From JAPUME01 sp027294185 (GTDB lineage: Bacteria > Acidobacteriota > Terriglobia > UBA7540 > JAPUME01), in contig CAUVWZ020000002.1 of NCBI GenBank assembly GCA_963555835.3, forward strand, positions 2,537,104 to 2,601,103: a stretch of DNA of 64,000 bases. Direction: 5' to 3'. Below are positions 52,417 to 60,446 of the stretch, piece after piece. Numbering within the stretch: the first letter of the stretch is position 1; each line of letters begins with the position of its first letter. A program made the position numbers and the translations under genes. The notes under the pieces were generated by a model, which saw nothing but the letters and a program-made list of their open reading frames with translations, searched no databases and was not told the DNA's origin.

Positions 52417-52926
52417 ATGGACTTTCACCTTGGTGAGAAAGTTGTGTATCCGAATCATGGCGTAGGAATTATCGAGCAGATCTCCACAAGGCAATTCAAC
52501 GGCGAATCTGAATTCTATTACCTCCTGAAAATCCAGTCGAACAGTTTGCGGGTTATGGTTCCCTTCTGTAATGCCGAAAGTGTCGGGCTCCGGCGGGTAT
52601 CGAAGTGCCGGGAAGTCAAAACGATTCTCCAGTTCATGGAAAAGATTGGATGTGAGACGGCCAGTCACTGGAAGTGGCGCTACAAAGAGAACTGCGACAA
52701 GATGCGGACCGGCGAACTCCAGCATGTAGCCGAGGTTTTGAAATGCCTCCTCACCTTGAACCAGGGCAAGGTATTGTCGTTCCGTGAAAAGAAGATGCTG
52801 GAAAGGGCCTGGCAACTTCTGGTAGAGGAAATTGGCACCGCACGGAACACCACACGCGAAGACGCCGAGGTGATTGTGGCCAACGCAGTCCTGAAAGCCA
52901 ACCTGAAACCCGTTCTCATCAACTAA
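52417..52926 (+). CDS. CarD-family transcription factor
   Basis: A 169-residue protein that binds RNA polymerase beta and stabilises the open complex. The N-terminal CarD/RID domain has FHLGEKVVYPNHGVGIIEQI and YYLLKIQSNSLRVMVPF. The C-terminal helical domain contacts DNA near -10 (WKWRYKENCDKMRTG, AEVLKCLLTLNQGKVLSFREKKMLERAWQLL). Length fits CarD. It affects rRNA and stress promoters in other bacteria. ATG 52417 with a GAGAGG SD; own promoter at 52348. The next gene starts 592 bp downstream. Confidence 0.92.
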   Translation: MDFHLGEKVVYPNHGVGIIEQISTRQFNGESEFYYLLKIQSNSLRVMVPFCNAESVGLRRVSKCREVKTILQFMEKIGCETASHWKWRYKENCDKMRTGELQHVAEVLKCLLTLNQGKVLSFREKKMLERAWQLLVEEIGTARNTTREDAEVIVANAVLKANLKPVLIN

Positions 52927-53232
52927 GCGCGTAGGCCCGGGTAGAACTTGTGTCCTGGCGTCCAGCGGCGCTTGGATAGAAGGTTTCAACCTCACCCAAC
53001 ACTCCAGCTCAACCCAGAATTCTTTCCACAGCCTTGTCTCCTCAGCGCGCCATCCCAACTTGATGGCATTATCTCTGTTTTCGGGCCGACGGTGGGCGCG
53101 AGAGACCACTTCGCCTTGCCGGAAGATCAGGGAAATAAGGGGAAAATTGGACTCGGCAAGGGAGTCAATGGGGCTGGGGGAGGCCTGGGAGAGAGCCATC
53201 TTACAGGGACGTTATTAACAGCAAGGAAGCTG
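52927..53232. other. Gene-free stretch between carD and the nrdJ control region
   Basis: No convincing gene. A weak 7/9 DnaA-box match, CTTTCCACA, lies at 53022-53030. The plus-strand frame from 52948 is Pro/Arg-rich without a family match or SD and I do not call it. Confidence 0.5.
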
Positions 53233-53252
53233 ATATCCACAGCTTTTCCACA
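53233..53252 (+). promoter_or_regulatory. Two near-consensus DnaA boxes upstream of nrdJ
   Basis: ATATCCACA (53233-53241) and TTTTCCACA (53244-53252) each match TTATCCACA at 8 of 9 positions, in the same direction and 11 bp apart, one helical turn. They lie about 50-70 bp before the nrdJ -35 box. DnaA controls nrdAB in E. coli, so DnaA binding here would link RNR to replication. Confidence 0.5.
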
Positions 53253-53292
53253 ATACTTAGAGTACTCAAAAAAAAGGTACCATATTTAGGGG
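53248..53292 (+). promoter_or_regulatory. Pair of NrdR-box-like sequences upstream of nrdJ
   Basis: CCACAATACTTAGAGT (53248-53263) matches the NrdR consensus ACACWATATATWGTGT at 12 of 16 positions, and GTACCATATTTAGGGG (53277-53292) at 10 of 16. Their centres are 29 bp apart, near the three-turn spacing usual for NrdR pairs. The pair ends eight bp before the -35 box. The first overlaps a DnaA box. Confidence 0.4.
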
Positions 53293-53300
53293 TTTTTCTC

Positions 53301-53329
53301 TTGACAAGCCAACCTTCCCAACTTAAATT
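53301..53329 (+). promoter_or_regulatory. Sigma-70 promoter of nrdJ
   Basis: Perfect TTGACA (53301-53306), a 17-bp spacer and TAAATT (53324-53329). The start site would be near 53336, leaving a leader of about 180 nt. Confidence 0.65.
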
Positions 53330-53407
53330 CAGCCTAGCATAAGTCACCGTGGCGGGGACCCCTCGAAAGGGTTAAGAATTGCCGGTCTTAATTTTATGCG
53401 GTTGGGG

Positions 53408-53476
53408 CTAAGTACTTCGGGATGCCGGTCGGGCCGCGCAGCGGTGAACTGCCCCGTAAGGCATTAAGTGGGTTAG
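53408..53476 (+). ncRNA. Structured leader RNA upstream of nrdJ
   Basis: Five nested helices can be drawn by hand: CTAA/TTAG (53408-53411 with 53473-53476), ACTT/AAGT (53414-53417 with 53466-53469), ATGCC/GGCAT (53422-53426 with 53460-53464), CGGG/CCCG (53430-53433 with 53453-53456) and CCGC/GCGG (53434-53437 with 53441-53444, loop GCA). The internal loops include CGGG and TGAACTGC. A further pair, GCATAA (53337-53342) with TTATGC (53394-53399), lies upstream. The hairpin ends 42 bp before the ATG. It lacks the conserved GGTGAAAATCC and B12-box words of cobalamin riboswitches. It may be a cis-regulatory RNA; an RNA motif named for nrdJ exists and should be compared. Confidence 0.5.
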
Positions 53477-53518
53477 GGTTATAAAACAAATCAGCTTTTC
53501 CAGGTGTGGAGGCGCCAC

Positions 53519-56416
53519 ATGGCGGATAGGCATGCTGTCCCTGCGCAGATTCAATATGTTCCAGTAAGCGGGGGGAACGGTTCGAAGACGCGCGCGCGGC
53601 AGAAGAGCGGACTCGCGGTCAAAAGGTTTTTCACCGAGCCCGCGGTGCATCCTTTCGATGAAGTTGAGTGGGAGTTGCGCACGGCCTCCATTCAGAACGA
53701 AAAGGGAAAGTCGCTATTTGAGCAGACGAAGGTTGAAGTCCCCAAGGAGTGGTCCCAGACGGCCACCAACATCGTGGCCGCGAAGTATTTTCACGGAAAG
53801 CCGGGGAGCAAGGAACGCGAGACCAGCGTAAAGCAGCTTGTCTCCCGGGTCGCGGATACCATAAGGGATTGGGGACGCGAGGGCGGGTATTTCCGAACAG
53901 AGGAAGATGCGCAGACCTTCGGCGCCGAGTTGACGCACCTCCTTGTGCGGCAGAAGGCCGCCTTCAACTCTCCGGTCTGGTTCAACTGCGGTCTCTGGCA
54001 CAAATACGGGCGATCCCTCAAGGGAAGCGGCTGGTACTGGGACCCGGCCAGCGCCACGGTGAAGAAGGAGCAGGAAGCCTATCGACATCCGCAGTGTTCG
54101 GCCTGTTTCATCAACTCTGTGGATGACGACCTGGAAAGCATTCTCACGCTGGCGAAAACGGAAGGCATGCTTTTCAAGTGGGGCTCGGGAACGGGCACGA
54201 ATCTTTCTCCCCTGCGCGCCTCGACGGAAACGCTTTCCGGGGGAGGCAGCGCCTCCGGGCCGTTGAGCTTCATGCGCGGTTACGATGCTTTCGCCGGGGT
54301 CATCAAATCGGGCGGCAAGACGCGTCGCGCCGCCAAGATGGTGATCCTCAACGCGGACCACCCCGACATCGAAGAGTTCATCGACTGCAAGGCCAGGGAG
54401 GAACGCAAAGCCTGGACGCTTGTAGAGGCGGGTTACGACTCCTCGCTCGACGGGGAAGCCTACAGTTCCATCTTCTTCCAGAACGCCAATAACAGCGTGC
54501 GCGTGACGGATGAATTCATGAACGCCGTCGTCGAAGATCGGGAGTGGGTCACGCACGAGATTTCGACCGGCGCGCCGCATAAGACTTACCGCGCCCGCGA
54601 TCTGATGAAAAGGATCGCCGAGGCGGCCTGGCAGTGTGGAGACCCGGGGATGCAGTTCGATACGACGATCAACCGCTGGCACACGAGCAAGGCGAGCGCG
54701 CCCATTCATGCCTCCAATCCCTGCAGCGAATACATGTTCCTCGACGATTCGGCCTGCAACCTGGCGTCGTTGAATCTGATGCGTTTCCTGACTCCCGATG
54801 GCAGGTTTAATGTAGAGGCCTTCCGTCATGCGGTGGATGTTGTCATCGTTGCGCAGGAAATCCTGGTGGAGAACGCCAGCTACCCCACTGAAAAGATTGC
54901 GCGCAACTCGCACGATTTTCGCCCTCTGGGTCTGGGATACGCCAACCTGGGGGCCTTGCTGATGTCCTACGGCATTGCCTATGACTCGGAGGCGGGACGC
55001 GAATTTGCCGCGACCATCACCGCCCTGATGCACGGCCAGGCATACCTAACCAGCGCCCGCATTGCCGGAGAGCTGGGCCCGTTTGCCGGCTATGCAAAGA
55101 ATCGCGATAGCTTTCTGGAAGTAATCTCCATGCATCGGGGAGCGCTCAAGAACTTCAACCCGCCGGCGCGGGTGGGACCGATTGCCGAAAAGCTCTGGGC
55201 TGCGACACGCGAAGTCTGGGACCAATGCCTGGCAGAGGGCGCTAAAGTGGGCTACCGGAATGCCCAGGTTACGGTTCTGGCTCCGACCGGGACCATCGGC
55301 TTCATGATGGATTGCGACACCACGGGAATCGAGCCTGATCTTGCTCTGGTGAAATACAAGAAGCTGGTGGGAGGCGGCGTCATTGAAATCGTTAACAACG
55401 TCGTGCCCACAGCCCTGCTCCGGCTGGGCTACAACTACGAGCAAGCCTCTGAGATTGTCAGCTACATCGACCAGCACGGCACCATTGAGGGAGCGCCTCA
55501 CATCAAGGGCGAGCATCTGCCGGTGTTCGATTGTTCCTTGAAGCCCGCACGCGGCACGCGGTCCATTCACTACCTGGGCCACATCCGCATGATGGCGGCA
55601 GTGCAACCCTTCCTTTCAGGCGCGATTTCGAAGACCGTCAATCTTTCTGAGGATGCCACGGTGGAGGATATCTCCCGGACATTCACCGAAGCCTGGCGGC
55701 TGGGCGTGAAGGCGATTGCCATCTATCGAGACGGATCGAAACGAATCCAGCCGCTCAATACCACGAAGGCAGGAACAGAAGCCAGGACTCGAACGCCTCA
55801 AGAGAAGGCGGTGGCCCCGGCGGCAACGGGCGAGGTGATTTCCGCAAAGCCTTACCGGCGGAAGCTCGCCAACGAGCGTCAGGCGGTTACCCACAAATTC
55901 TCCGTCGGCGGTCATGAAGGTTATCTGACCGTGGGGCTTTATGAAGACGGATCCCCCGGTGAGATCTTCCTGACCATGGCCAAGGAGGGATCGACGGTCA
56001 GCGGATTGATGGACTGCTTCGCAACCGCCATCTCGCTGGCCTTGCAATACGGAGTACCGCTCAAGGTATTGTGCGACAAGTTCTCGCATACCCGCTTTGA
56101 GCCGAGTGGCTGGACCAATAACGGTGACATTCGCTTTGCTAAGTCCATCATGGATTACATCTTCCGTTGGCTTGCCGCGAAGTTTCTGCCCAGCGAAGCG
56201 CAGCCGTTCGACGACTCGGCGGCTACTACGCTTTCCTCGCCGGTTGGAGCTCCAGATCCCACGGGGGCGGAAAGACTGGGTGTGGAGCAGGTCTCCCTGA
56301 GGGATGTGTTGGCGATGGCCGATGCCCCCCCCTGTGCCGACTGTGGCGCGCTGATGGTTCGAAACGGAAGCTGCTACAAGTGCCTGAATTGCGGCAGCAC
56401 CTCGGGATGCTCTTAA
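53519..56416 (+). CDS. nrdJ: Adenosylcobalamin-dependent (class II) ribonucleotide reductase
   Basis: About 965 residues; makes deoxyribonucleotides with B12 and no tyrosyl radical. The first redox Cys is in HPQCSACFINS and the active-site block is NPCSEYMFLDDSACNLASLN (Cys and Glu). The C-terminal swinging Cys tail is CADCGALMVRNGSCYKCLNCGSTSGC. A conserved VLAPTGTIGFMMDCDTTGIEP region is complete. The ATG at 53519 has GGAGG eight bases upstream; a GTG 15 bp earlier is less likely. The long N-terminus fits the large class II type. The gene has a DnaA/NrdR-like/sigma-70/leader control region. No class I or III genes are in the window, so it may be the main RNR. Confidence 0.95.
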   Translation: MADRHAVPAQIQYVPVSGGNGSKTRARQKSGLAVKRFFTEPAVHPFDEVEWELRTASIQNEKGKSLFEQTKVEVPKEWSQTATNIVAAKYFHGKPGSKERETSVKQLVSRVADTIRDWGREGGYFRTEEDAQTFGAELTHLLVRQKAAFNSPVWFNCGLWHKYGRSLKGSGWYWDPASATVKKEQEAYRHPQCSACFINSVDDDLESILTLAKTEGMLFKWGSGTGTNLSPLRASTETLSGGGSASGPLSFMRGYDAFAGVIKSGGKTRRAAKMVILNADHPDIEEFIDCKAREERKAWTLVEAGYDSSLDGEAYSSIFFQNANNSVRVTDEFMNAVVEDREWVTHEISTGAPHKTYRARDLMKRIAEAAWQCGDPGMQFDTTINRWHTSKASAPIHASNPCSEYMFLDDSACNLASLNLMRFLTPDGRFNVEAFRHAVDVVIVAQEILVENASYPTEKIARNSHDFRPLGLGYANLGALLMSYGIAYDSEAGREFAATITALMHGQAYLTSARIAGELGPFAGYAKNRDSFLEVISMHRGALKNFNPPARVGPIAEKLWAATREVWDQCLAEGAKVGYRNAQVTVLAPTGTIGFMMDCDTTGIEPDLALVKYKKLVGGGVIEIVNNVVPTALLRLGYNYEQASEIVSYIDQHGTIEGAPHIKGEHLPVFDCSLKPARGTRSIHYLGHIRMMAAVQPFLSGAISKTVNLSEDATVEDISRTFTEAWRLGVKAIAIYRDGSKRIQPLNTTKAGTEARTRTPQEKAVAPAATGEVISAKPYRRKLANERQAVTHKFSVGGHEGYLTVGLYEDGSPGEIFLTMAKEGSTVSGLMDCFATAISLALQYGVPLKVLCDKFSHTRFEPSGWTNNGDIRFAKSIMDYIFRWLAAKFLPSEAQPFDDSAATTLSSPVGAPDPTGAERLGVEQVSLRDVLAMADAPPCADCGALMVRNGSCYKCLNCGSTSGCS

Positions 56417-56784
56417 TGGCCTCGATGTATAGAATGGAAAAAGGTCCAGGAATTATGAAAGATTGCGGGTTTAGCCACACCGCAGCCGATCCCTCCCTCA
56501 AATTTCCTGCCACCATGGAGGTTCCTGCCTCCCCTTTACCGCCGGCTCGTTCGGGTCTGTTTTTGTTCTCCCCTGGCGAGTTGGAAGCCTGTCTCCGCTT
56601 TACCGCAGCGAAGCCTAAATTCGGACTAGCCATTCCGGTCTTCTAAGGCCGGGTGGGTAGTCCGCCCCACCTCCCGTGATTGCGACAACTCAATGAATCC
56701 TCAGCCCTGCGGGGTGATTTTTCTTTACCTTGGACTTAGGATTGTGGTCTACTAGTCGAACTTCTTTTCGACGAGGGTAGACAG
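56417..56784. other. Intergenic stretch between nrdJ and the radical SAM gene
   Basis: 368 bp with no confident gene. A 76-codon frame (56416-56646) begins with ATG overlapping the nrdJ TAA, has no close SD and no family match; see rejected items. No clear promoter was found for the radical SAM gene. Confidence 0.5.
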
Positions 56785-57969
56785 GTGGCAGGCGCAGTTA
56801 AGAAGAATTTATTCAAGATTTACAAATCGCTTACGCAGCGAAAGAAACTTTCCACCGTCATATTTTTCGTTACATCGGTCTGTAACGCGAAATGCGGGAC
56901 CTGCTTTTACTGGGAGGAGTTGAACCAGCGGGGCGACCTGACGTGGGATGAGATTCGCCGCCTGAGCGAAACGATGCCCCAATTTTCCGACCTCTGGCTC
57001 TCGGGGGGCGAGCCGATGCTACGTCGGGAGCTCACCGATATCCTTCACCTCTTTTATGTGAATAACGGCATCCGCTGGGTGAATTTGCCGACCAACGGCC
57101 TGCTGCCCGAGCGCACCGCAGAGCGCGTCGAGCGCGTCATGGCGGAAAACCCCGAACTGAATCTGGACTTGAATATTGCGATGGACGGCCTGGGGAGCGT
57201 TCAGGATTCCATCCGCGGTGTTCCGGGAAATTTCGCCAAGACCCTGGAAACCATCCAGGCGATGCAGCCCGGTCGGCGACGATTCGAAAATCTGCGCGTA
57301 AATATCAACACGGTCATCTGTGCCGAGAATTTTGACCAGGTTCTCGAGATCGGGGATTTCGTCAAACAGAACTGTTCGGTGGACGGCCACTACTTCAACA
57401 TTATTCGCGGGAATGCCAAGGACCCGAGCCTTAAGAAGATTCCCACAGAAAAGCTGCCGGAACTCTATCGTGGGATTCAGAAGGTCTACGAGCACTACTC
57501 GCCCGGGCTGGTGGGGCCAGTCGAAGGCATCAAAAAGAAGATCGGAGAGGTGTACTACCAGGGCACGCTCGCCTTCCACAATAAAATCCAACTGGAAAAC
57601 ATCGAATCACCCCACCCCTGGCCCATGCCCTGCACCGCGGGCGAGACCGCCGTCGTCATCGACTACAACGGAGGAGTGCGCGCCTGCGAGTTGCGGGGGA
57701 ATATCGGGAACCTGCGCGATTTCGATTGTGATTTTTCCAAGTTTTGGGAGACTCAGGAACGCAAGGATGAAGTCGACGACATTGTCCGCGACCAGTGCTG
57801 GTGTACGCACGTCTGTTTTATCCACGACAGCCTTCGGTATTCGGCGAAAGCTTTGCTCTATGAGATTCCGGCGACCTACCTCGACTACAAATTCGGTGCG
57901 GGAAAAGGAAATGGAAAGGGGCCGGCCGATCGCCCGTCCCTGGTCCCCGAGCCGAACCCTGCCGGCTGA
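56785..57969 (+). CDS. Radical SAM protein with SPASM-like C-terminal cysteines
   Basis: 394 residues. The radical SAM cluster motif is CNAKCGTC (CxxxCxxC) preceded by VIFFVTSV, and SGGEPMLRREL is the GGE motif. The C-terminus has a Cys cluster (MPCTAGETAVVIDYNGGVRACELRGNIG and DQCWCTHVC), as in SPASM/twitch proteins that hold an auxiliary Fe-S cluster. GTG start at 56785. No modified-peptide or cofactor genes are obvious beside it. Possible roles include peptide modification, cofactor or lipid/sugar chemistry. Followed 9 bp later by a convergent 122-residue gene. Confidence 0.85.
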   Translation: MAGAVKKNLFKIYKSLTQRKKLSTVIFFVTSVCNAKCGTCFYWEELNQRGDLTWDEIRRLSETMPQFSDLWLSGGEPMLRRELTDILHLFYVNNGIRWVNLPTNGLLPERTAERVERVMAENPELNLDLNIAMDGLGSVQDSIRGVPGNFAKTLETIQAMQPGRRRFENLRVNINTVICAENFDQVLEIGDFVKQNCSVDGHYFNIIRGNAKDPSLKKIPTEKLPELYRGIQKVYEHYSPGLVGPVEGIKKKIGEVYYQGTLAFHNKIQLENIESPHPWPMPCTAGETAVVIDYNGGVRACELRGNIGNLRDFDCDFSKFWETQERKDEVDDIVRDQCWCTHVCFIHDSLRYSAKALLYEIPATYLDYKFGAGKGNGKGPADRPSLVPEPNPAG

Positions 57970-57978
57970 CCTCGCTTT

Positions 57979-58347
57979 CTAGTTAAGCAATTTATGTTGG
58001 AAACGTAAAAGGCGCGCCAGCGAGTTGATGGCACGCCGGTTCGAGAGCGCAACTCTGGGTTTCTTCCGGTTGCCTCCATAGGGAGCCTTGCGGATGGCGG
58101 CCTTGAGGCTGGCGGAAACCCCGGGGGAGGATAATAGATCTCGTACGGCCTTACGGCTCATAGGCACGCTCGCCTCCATCCTGGCGGGCGCAAGATGGAC
58201 CACACAGAGCGTCGCACGCCCCAGCCGGTAGAGCGGTGTCCAACCTTCGCGGGACCCCTGGAAGCGAAGTTCTTCGCTCACATCCCCCATTTCTCCCAAC
58301 TGTCTTCGAAGCTCGTCGAACAGGATGGCCGTGCGGTCACCGGCCAT
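57979..58347 (-). CDS. DUF3788-like small protein
   Basis: A 122-residue protein. GWTPLYRLGRATLCVVHLAPARMEASV resembles the DUF3788/YjbR-like pattern 'W..YR.g...lc.l......l...v', with a basic tail (RKKPRVALSNRRAINSLARLLRF). GGAGGT lies eight bases before the ATG, a strong sign of translation. Cytoplasmic, unknown function. Convergent with the radical SAM gene (9-bp gap). Confidence 0.55.
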   Translation of the reverse strand: MAGDRTAILFDELRRQLGEMGDVSEELRFQGSREGWTPLYRLGRATLCVVHLAPARMEASVPMSRKAVRDLLSSPGVSASLKAAIRKAPYGGNRKKPRVALSNRRAINSLARLLRFQHKLLN

Positions 58348-58614
58348 TCGTATGACCTCCGCCCAATTTGGCTTTCGGTTTTTGGCTCGGTATAGGTTTG
58401 CGGGAGCGCTGCGTGTTTTTTTGAGGGAGGCCAGGGCGGTCGCTCTTTTCGTCGTGTCGTTGTCTGTTCTTGGAGTCGTGAAAGAGGCGTGATTTTACAT
58501 CAAGCGCCCGCCCTCGCCCAGCAGAATCTCAATCGAGAGGAAAACGCTCGACTCGAAGAAGTCTCGTGATAATCTAAGCGGCCCGGAAACCAAAAGGGCC
58601 TCGGAACCAGGGAA

Positions 58615-59232
58615 GTGTTTGGAGGAGGATTGGAATTCATCAAAGGTGTATCGGAGAAGCTGGGTAAAATCCTCGTGGCCTACGGGGGCCCCGGACTGTT
58701 CGCAATATCCTTCCTGGACTCCTCGTTTCTTTCTTTTCCGGGCATCAACGATGCACTCTTGATTTATCTTTCCAGCCTTCACCCGTACCGCGCCCCTCTG
58801 TATGCGGTCCTTTCTGCTGCGGGGTCGGTGCTGGGGGCGTTCGTGATGTATTGGCTGGTGCGGAGCGGACGCCGGTTGCTCGGTCGCGAGAAGTTCTCGC
58901 CGCGAAAACGGGAGCGGGCCCGAGCCTGGCTCAATCGAAACGGCTTCCTGGCCGTCCTGGTCATGTCGCTTCTCCCGCCTCCCGCACCCTTCAAGTTGTT
59001 TATACTCTCGGCGGGCGCGCTCCGTCTCAACGTTGTGCACTTCGTAGTCGGGTTGATTGTGGGGCGATTGTTACGATTCGGGGCCGTCGCCTATCTGGGT
59101 GCGCGTTACGGGAAACAGGCTGAGGCGTATCTTCGGGATAACTTTGGATGGGTGTCTCTGGTGATCGTGGGGGTCGTGGTGCTGGGTTACTGGGTGGTTC
59201 GACGATATCGTTCTGCCTTCTTCTCCTCTTAG
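58615..59232 (+). CDS. VTT/DedA-like (SNARE-associated) membrane protein
   Basis: A 205-residue inner-membrane protein. GGPGLFAISFLDSSFLSFPGINDALLIYL, SAAGSVLGAFVMYWLVRSGRRLLGRE and NGFLAVLVMSLLPPPAPFKLFILSAGALRLNVVHFVVG (with P-P-x-P and AG) form the VTT domain. Related proteins move lipid carriers such as undecaprenyl phosphate or act in envelope maintenance. GTG start; GGAGGAGG follows it closely, so a TTG at 58630 is possible. Its last 162 bp overlap the end of the convergent YdjM-like gene. Confidence 0.82.
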   Translation: MFGGGLEFIKGVSEKLGKILVAYGGPGLFAISFLDSSFLSFPGINDALLIYLSSLHPYRAPLYAVLSAAGSVLGAFVMYWLVRSGRRLLGREKFSPRKRERARAWLNRNGFLAVLVMSLLPPPAPFKLFILSAGALRLNVVHFVVGLIVGRLLRFGAVAYLGARYGKQAEAYLRDNFGWVSLVIVGVVVLGYWVVRRYRSAFFSS

Positions 59233-60285
59233 CAGCGGGTTCGAGTTTCCCGGACGGGATCGGGGCTGACGCCTCTCCGGCGGACCCGAGAAGCTGAACA
59301 CTTCTTCCAGAACTGAAAATTCAAGGTCCAGCTCTACTCCCACCACAAAGGCCTGGCGCCGCCGGGTGGCAGAGAGAAAACGCAAATCCCGCAACTCGAC
59401 CCTGTATCCGCGGGGCCGGTCCCGGCGCGTGATCCAGGGGAAGCGGGCAAAATCGGAAAACACCTTTGCTGCATACGTGCTCTGGGCGGCATCCAGGGCA
59501 GGATGCCGGGCGGCCTTGTAAAAAACCCTGGTGCGTTCGGGGTCTATGCTGGAGGTAAGCGTGTTGACCGACAGGACGTGGAAGGCGGAAGGGGTTTCCA
59601 CCACCCCGTTCCACAGGAAAGGATTGGCCGTCGAGGGAAAGGCGCCGATGCTCAGAGGAGCTTCCCTGGCGTAGTTGTAAGCTCCCAGCATATCCAGAGC
59701 CTGCCGATGAGAGGTGTCCCGCACGCCCCACAGGAGCGCCATGAAGGCTAGCCCCACGGCGGGACCCCAGGAGTATCTTGGCTTCCTTGCTCCCACCTCC
59801 TCCGCCACCATCCGCAAAAGCGCCGGCAGAATCAATGCCGCCACCAGTGCCAGAATCACCAACGGGTCGATGATGAACAGGATGTCCCAGGCGTACCATT
59901 TTCCGCTGAAGGGAAGAAACGGGCGCACGCCGTAGGAGTTGGTGAAATCGAGCAGCAGGTGGCTGGCCGTGCCGGCCAAGCAGACCCCAAACAAGGGGAA
60001 GAAGCTGAGTTTTCCCGGAGGTCTTCCACGCATCCGCGCCAGCAAGCCTGAACCGGCAATCATCAACGCCGCCAGAATCCCAGCCAGTGCCGTCACTCCC
60101 ACCAGCGAGTGAGTGATTCCCCGGTGGTGCTCCAGATAGGCAGTGGAGCCTTGGAGGACGGTAACGATGTCGAGGTCGGAAAGATTCGAGGCAACGATTA
60201 AAGTGATGGTTGCATGAGGTGTAAAACGCCGCAGTCCGGCCTGCGACATTGCGACCGCTGTCAGGGTATGCGTCAGATTATCCAT
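59071..60285 (-). CDS. YdjM/LexA-regulated-type membrane-bound metal-dependent hydrolase, C-terminus extended
   Basis: 404 residues. The family start MDNLTHTLTAVAM with HHRGITHSLVG and DFTNSYGVRPF are the His/Asp metal motifs. Four to five membrane helices occupy residues 60-180. A soluble C-terminal part follows. Residues about 351-404 are translated from DNA that is antisense to the VTT gene (59071-59232) and look random (GEEGRTISSNHPV, DPHDHQRHPS), so the original stop may have been lost by mutation or the gene grew into its neighbour. No SD precedes the ATG; a period-8 repeat array runs into it. Function of the family is unclear. Confidence 0.82.
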   Translation of the reverse strand: MDNLTHTLTAVAMSQAGLRRFTPHATITLIVASNLSDLDIVTVLQGSTAYLEHHRGITHSLVGVTALAGILAALMIAGSGLLARMRGRPPGKLSFFPLFGVCLAGTASHLLLDFTNSYGVRPFLPFSGKWYAWDILFIIDPLVILALVAALILPALLRMVAEEVGARKPRYSWGPAVGLAFMALLWGVRDTSHRQALDMLGAYNYAREAPLSIGAFPSTANPFLWNGVVETPSAFHVLSVNTLTSSIDPERTRVFYKAARHPALDAAQSTYAAKVFSDFARFPWITRRDRPRGYRVELRDLRFLSATRRRQAFVVGVELDLEFSVLEEVFSFSGPPERRQPRSRPGNSNPLLRGEEGRTISSNHPVTQHHDPHDHQRHPSKVIPKIRLSLFPVTRTQIGDGPES

Positions 60286-60396
60286 TTATCCAATTATCCA
60301 TGGATTCATGGACCAATGGACCGATGGACCGATGGATTGACGATTCGATGTGTCGATGAATCAATGAATCGATGAATCAATGAATCAATGAAAACG
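60277..60396. repeat. Degenerate octanucleotide array at the YdjM-like start
   Basis: Fourteen units of 8 bp in register: ATTATCCA, TTTATCCA, ATTATCCA, TGGATTCA, TGGACCAA, TGGACCGA, TGGACCGA, TGGATTGA, CGATTCGA, TGTGTCGA, TGAATCAA, TGAATCGA, TGAATCAA, TGAATCAA, then a partial TGAAAACG. The first unit overlaps the start codon of the minus-strand gene at 60285. No SD is present in the array. Confidence 0.8.
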
Positions 60397-60446
60397 CTTG
60401 GCGATACCAGGACGCTGACTGCCGCGAGTCAACGTGGCCGGCCTGC

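Noticed and set aside
52354..53199. A 281-codon minus-strand frame opposite carD.
   Set aside because: It is antisense to CarD and Pro/Leu-rich with no domain; CarD is certain.
52927..53300. Replication origin, because of DnaA-box-like and AT-rich sequence.
   Set aside because: There are only two or three weak boxes, and dnaA, dnaN or gidA are not nearby; nrdJ regulation is a simpler reading.
53330..53518. Cobalamin riboswitch before nrdJ.
   Set aside because: The hairpin CCGCGCAGCGGT resembles a piece of the btuB riboswitch, but the GGTGAAAATCC-like core and the B12 box are absent, so I describe only an unassigned structured leader.
53714..55033. A 439-codon minus-strand frame inside nrdJ.
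   Set aside because: It is antisense to a certain class II RNR and has no family resemblance; high G+C creates long antisense frames.
56416..56646. A 76-codon frame overlapping the nrdJ stop (TAATG) as a possible RiPP precursor for the radical SAM gene.
   Set aside because: No SD, Pro-rich with no core-peptide pattern, and 139 bp from the radical SAM gene. Kept only as a remark.
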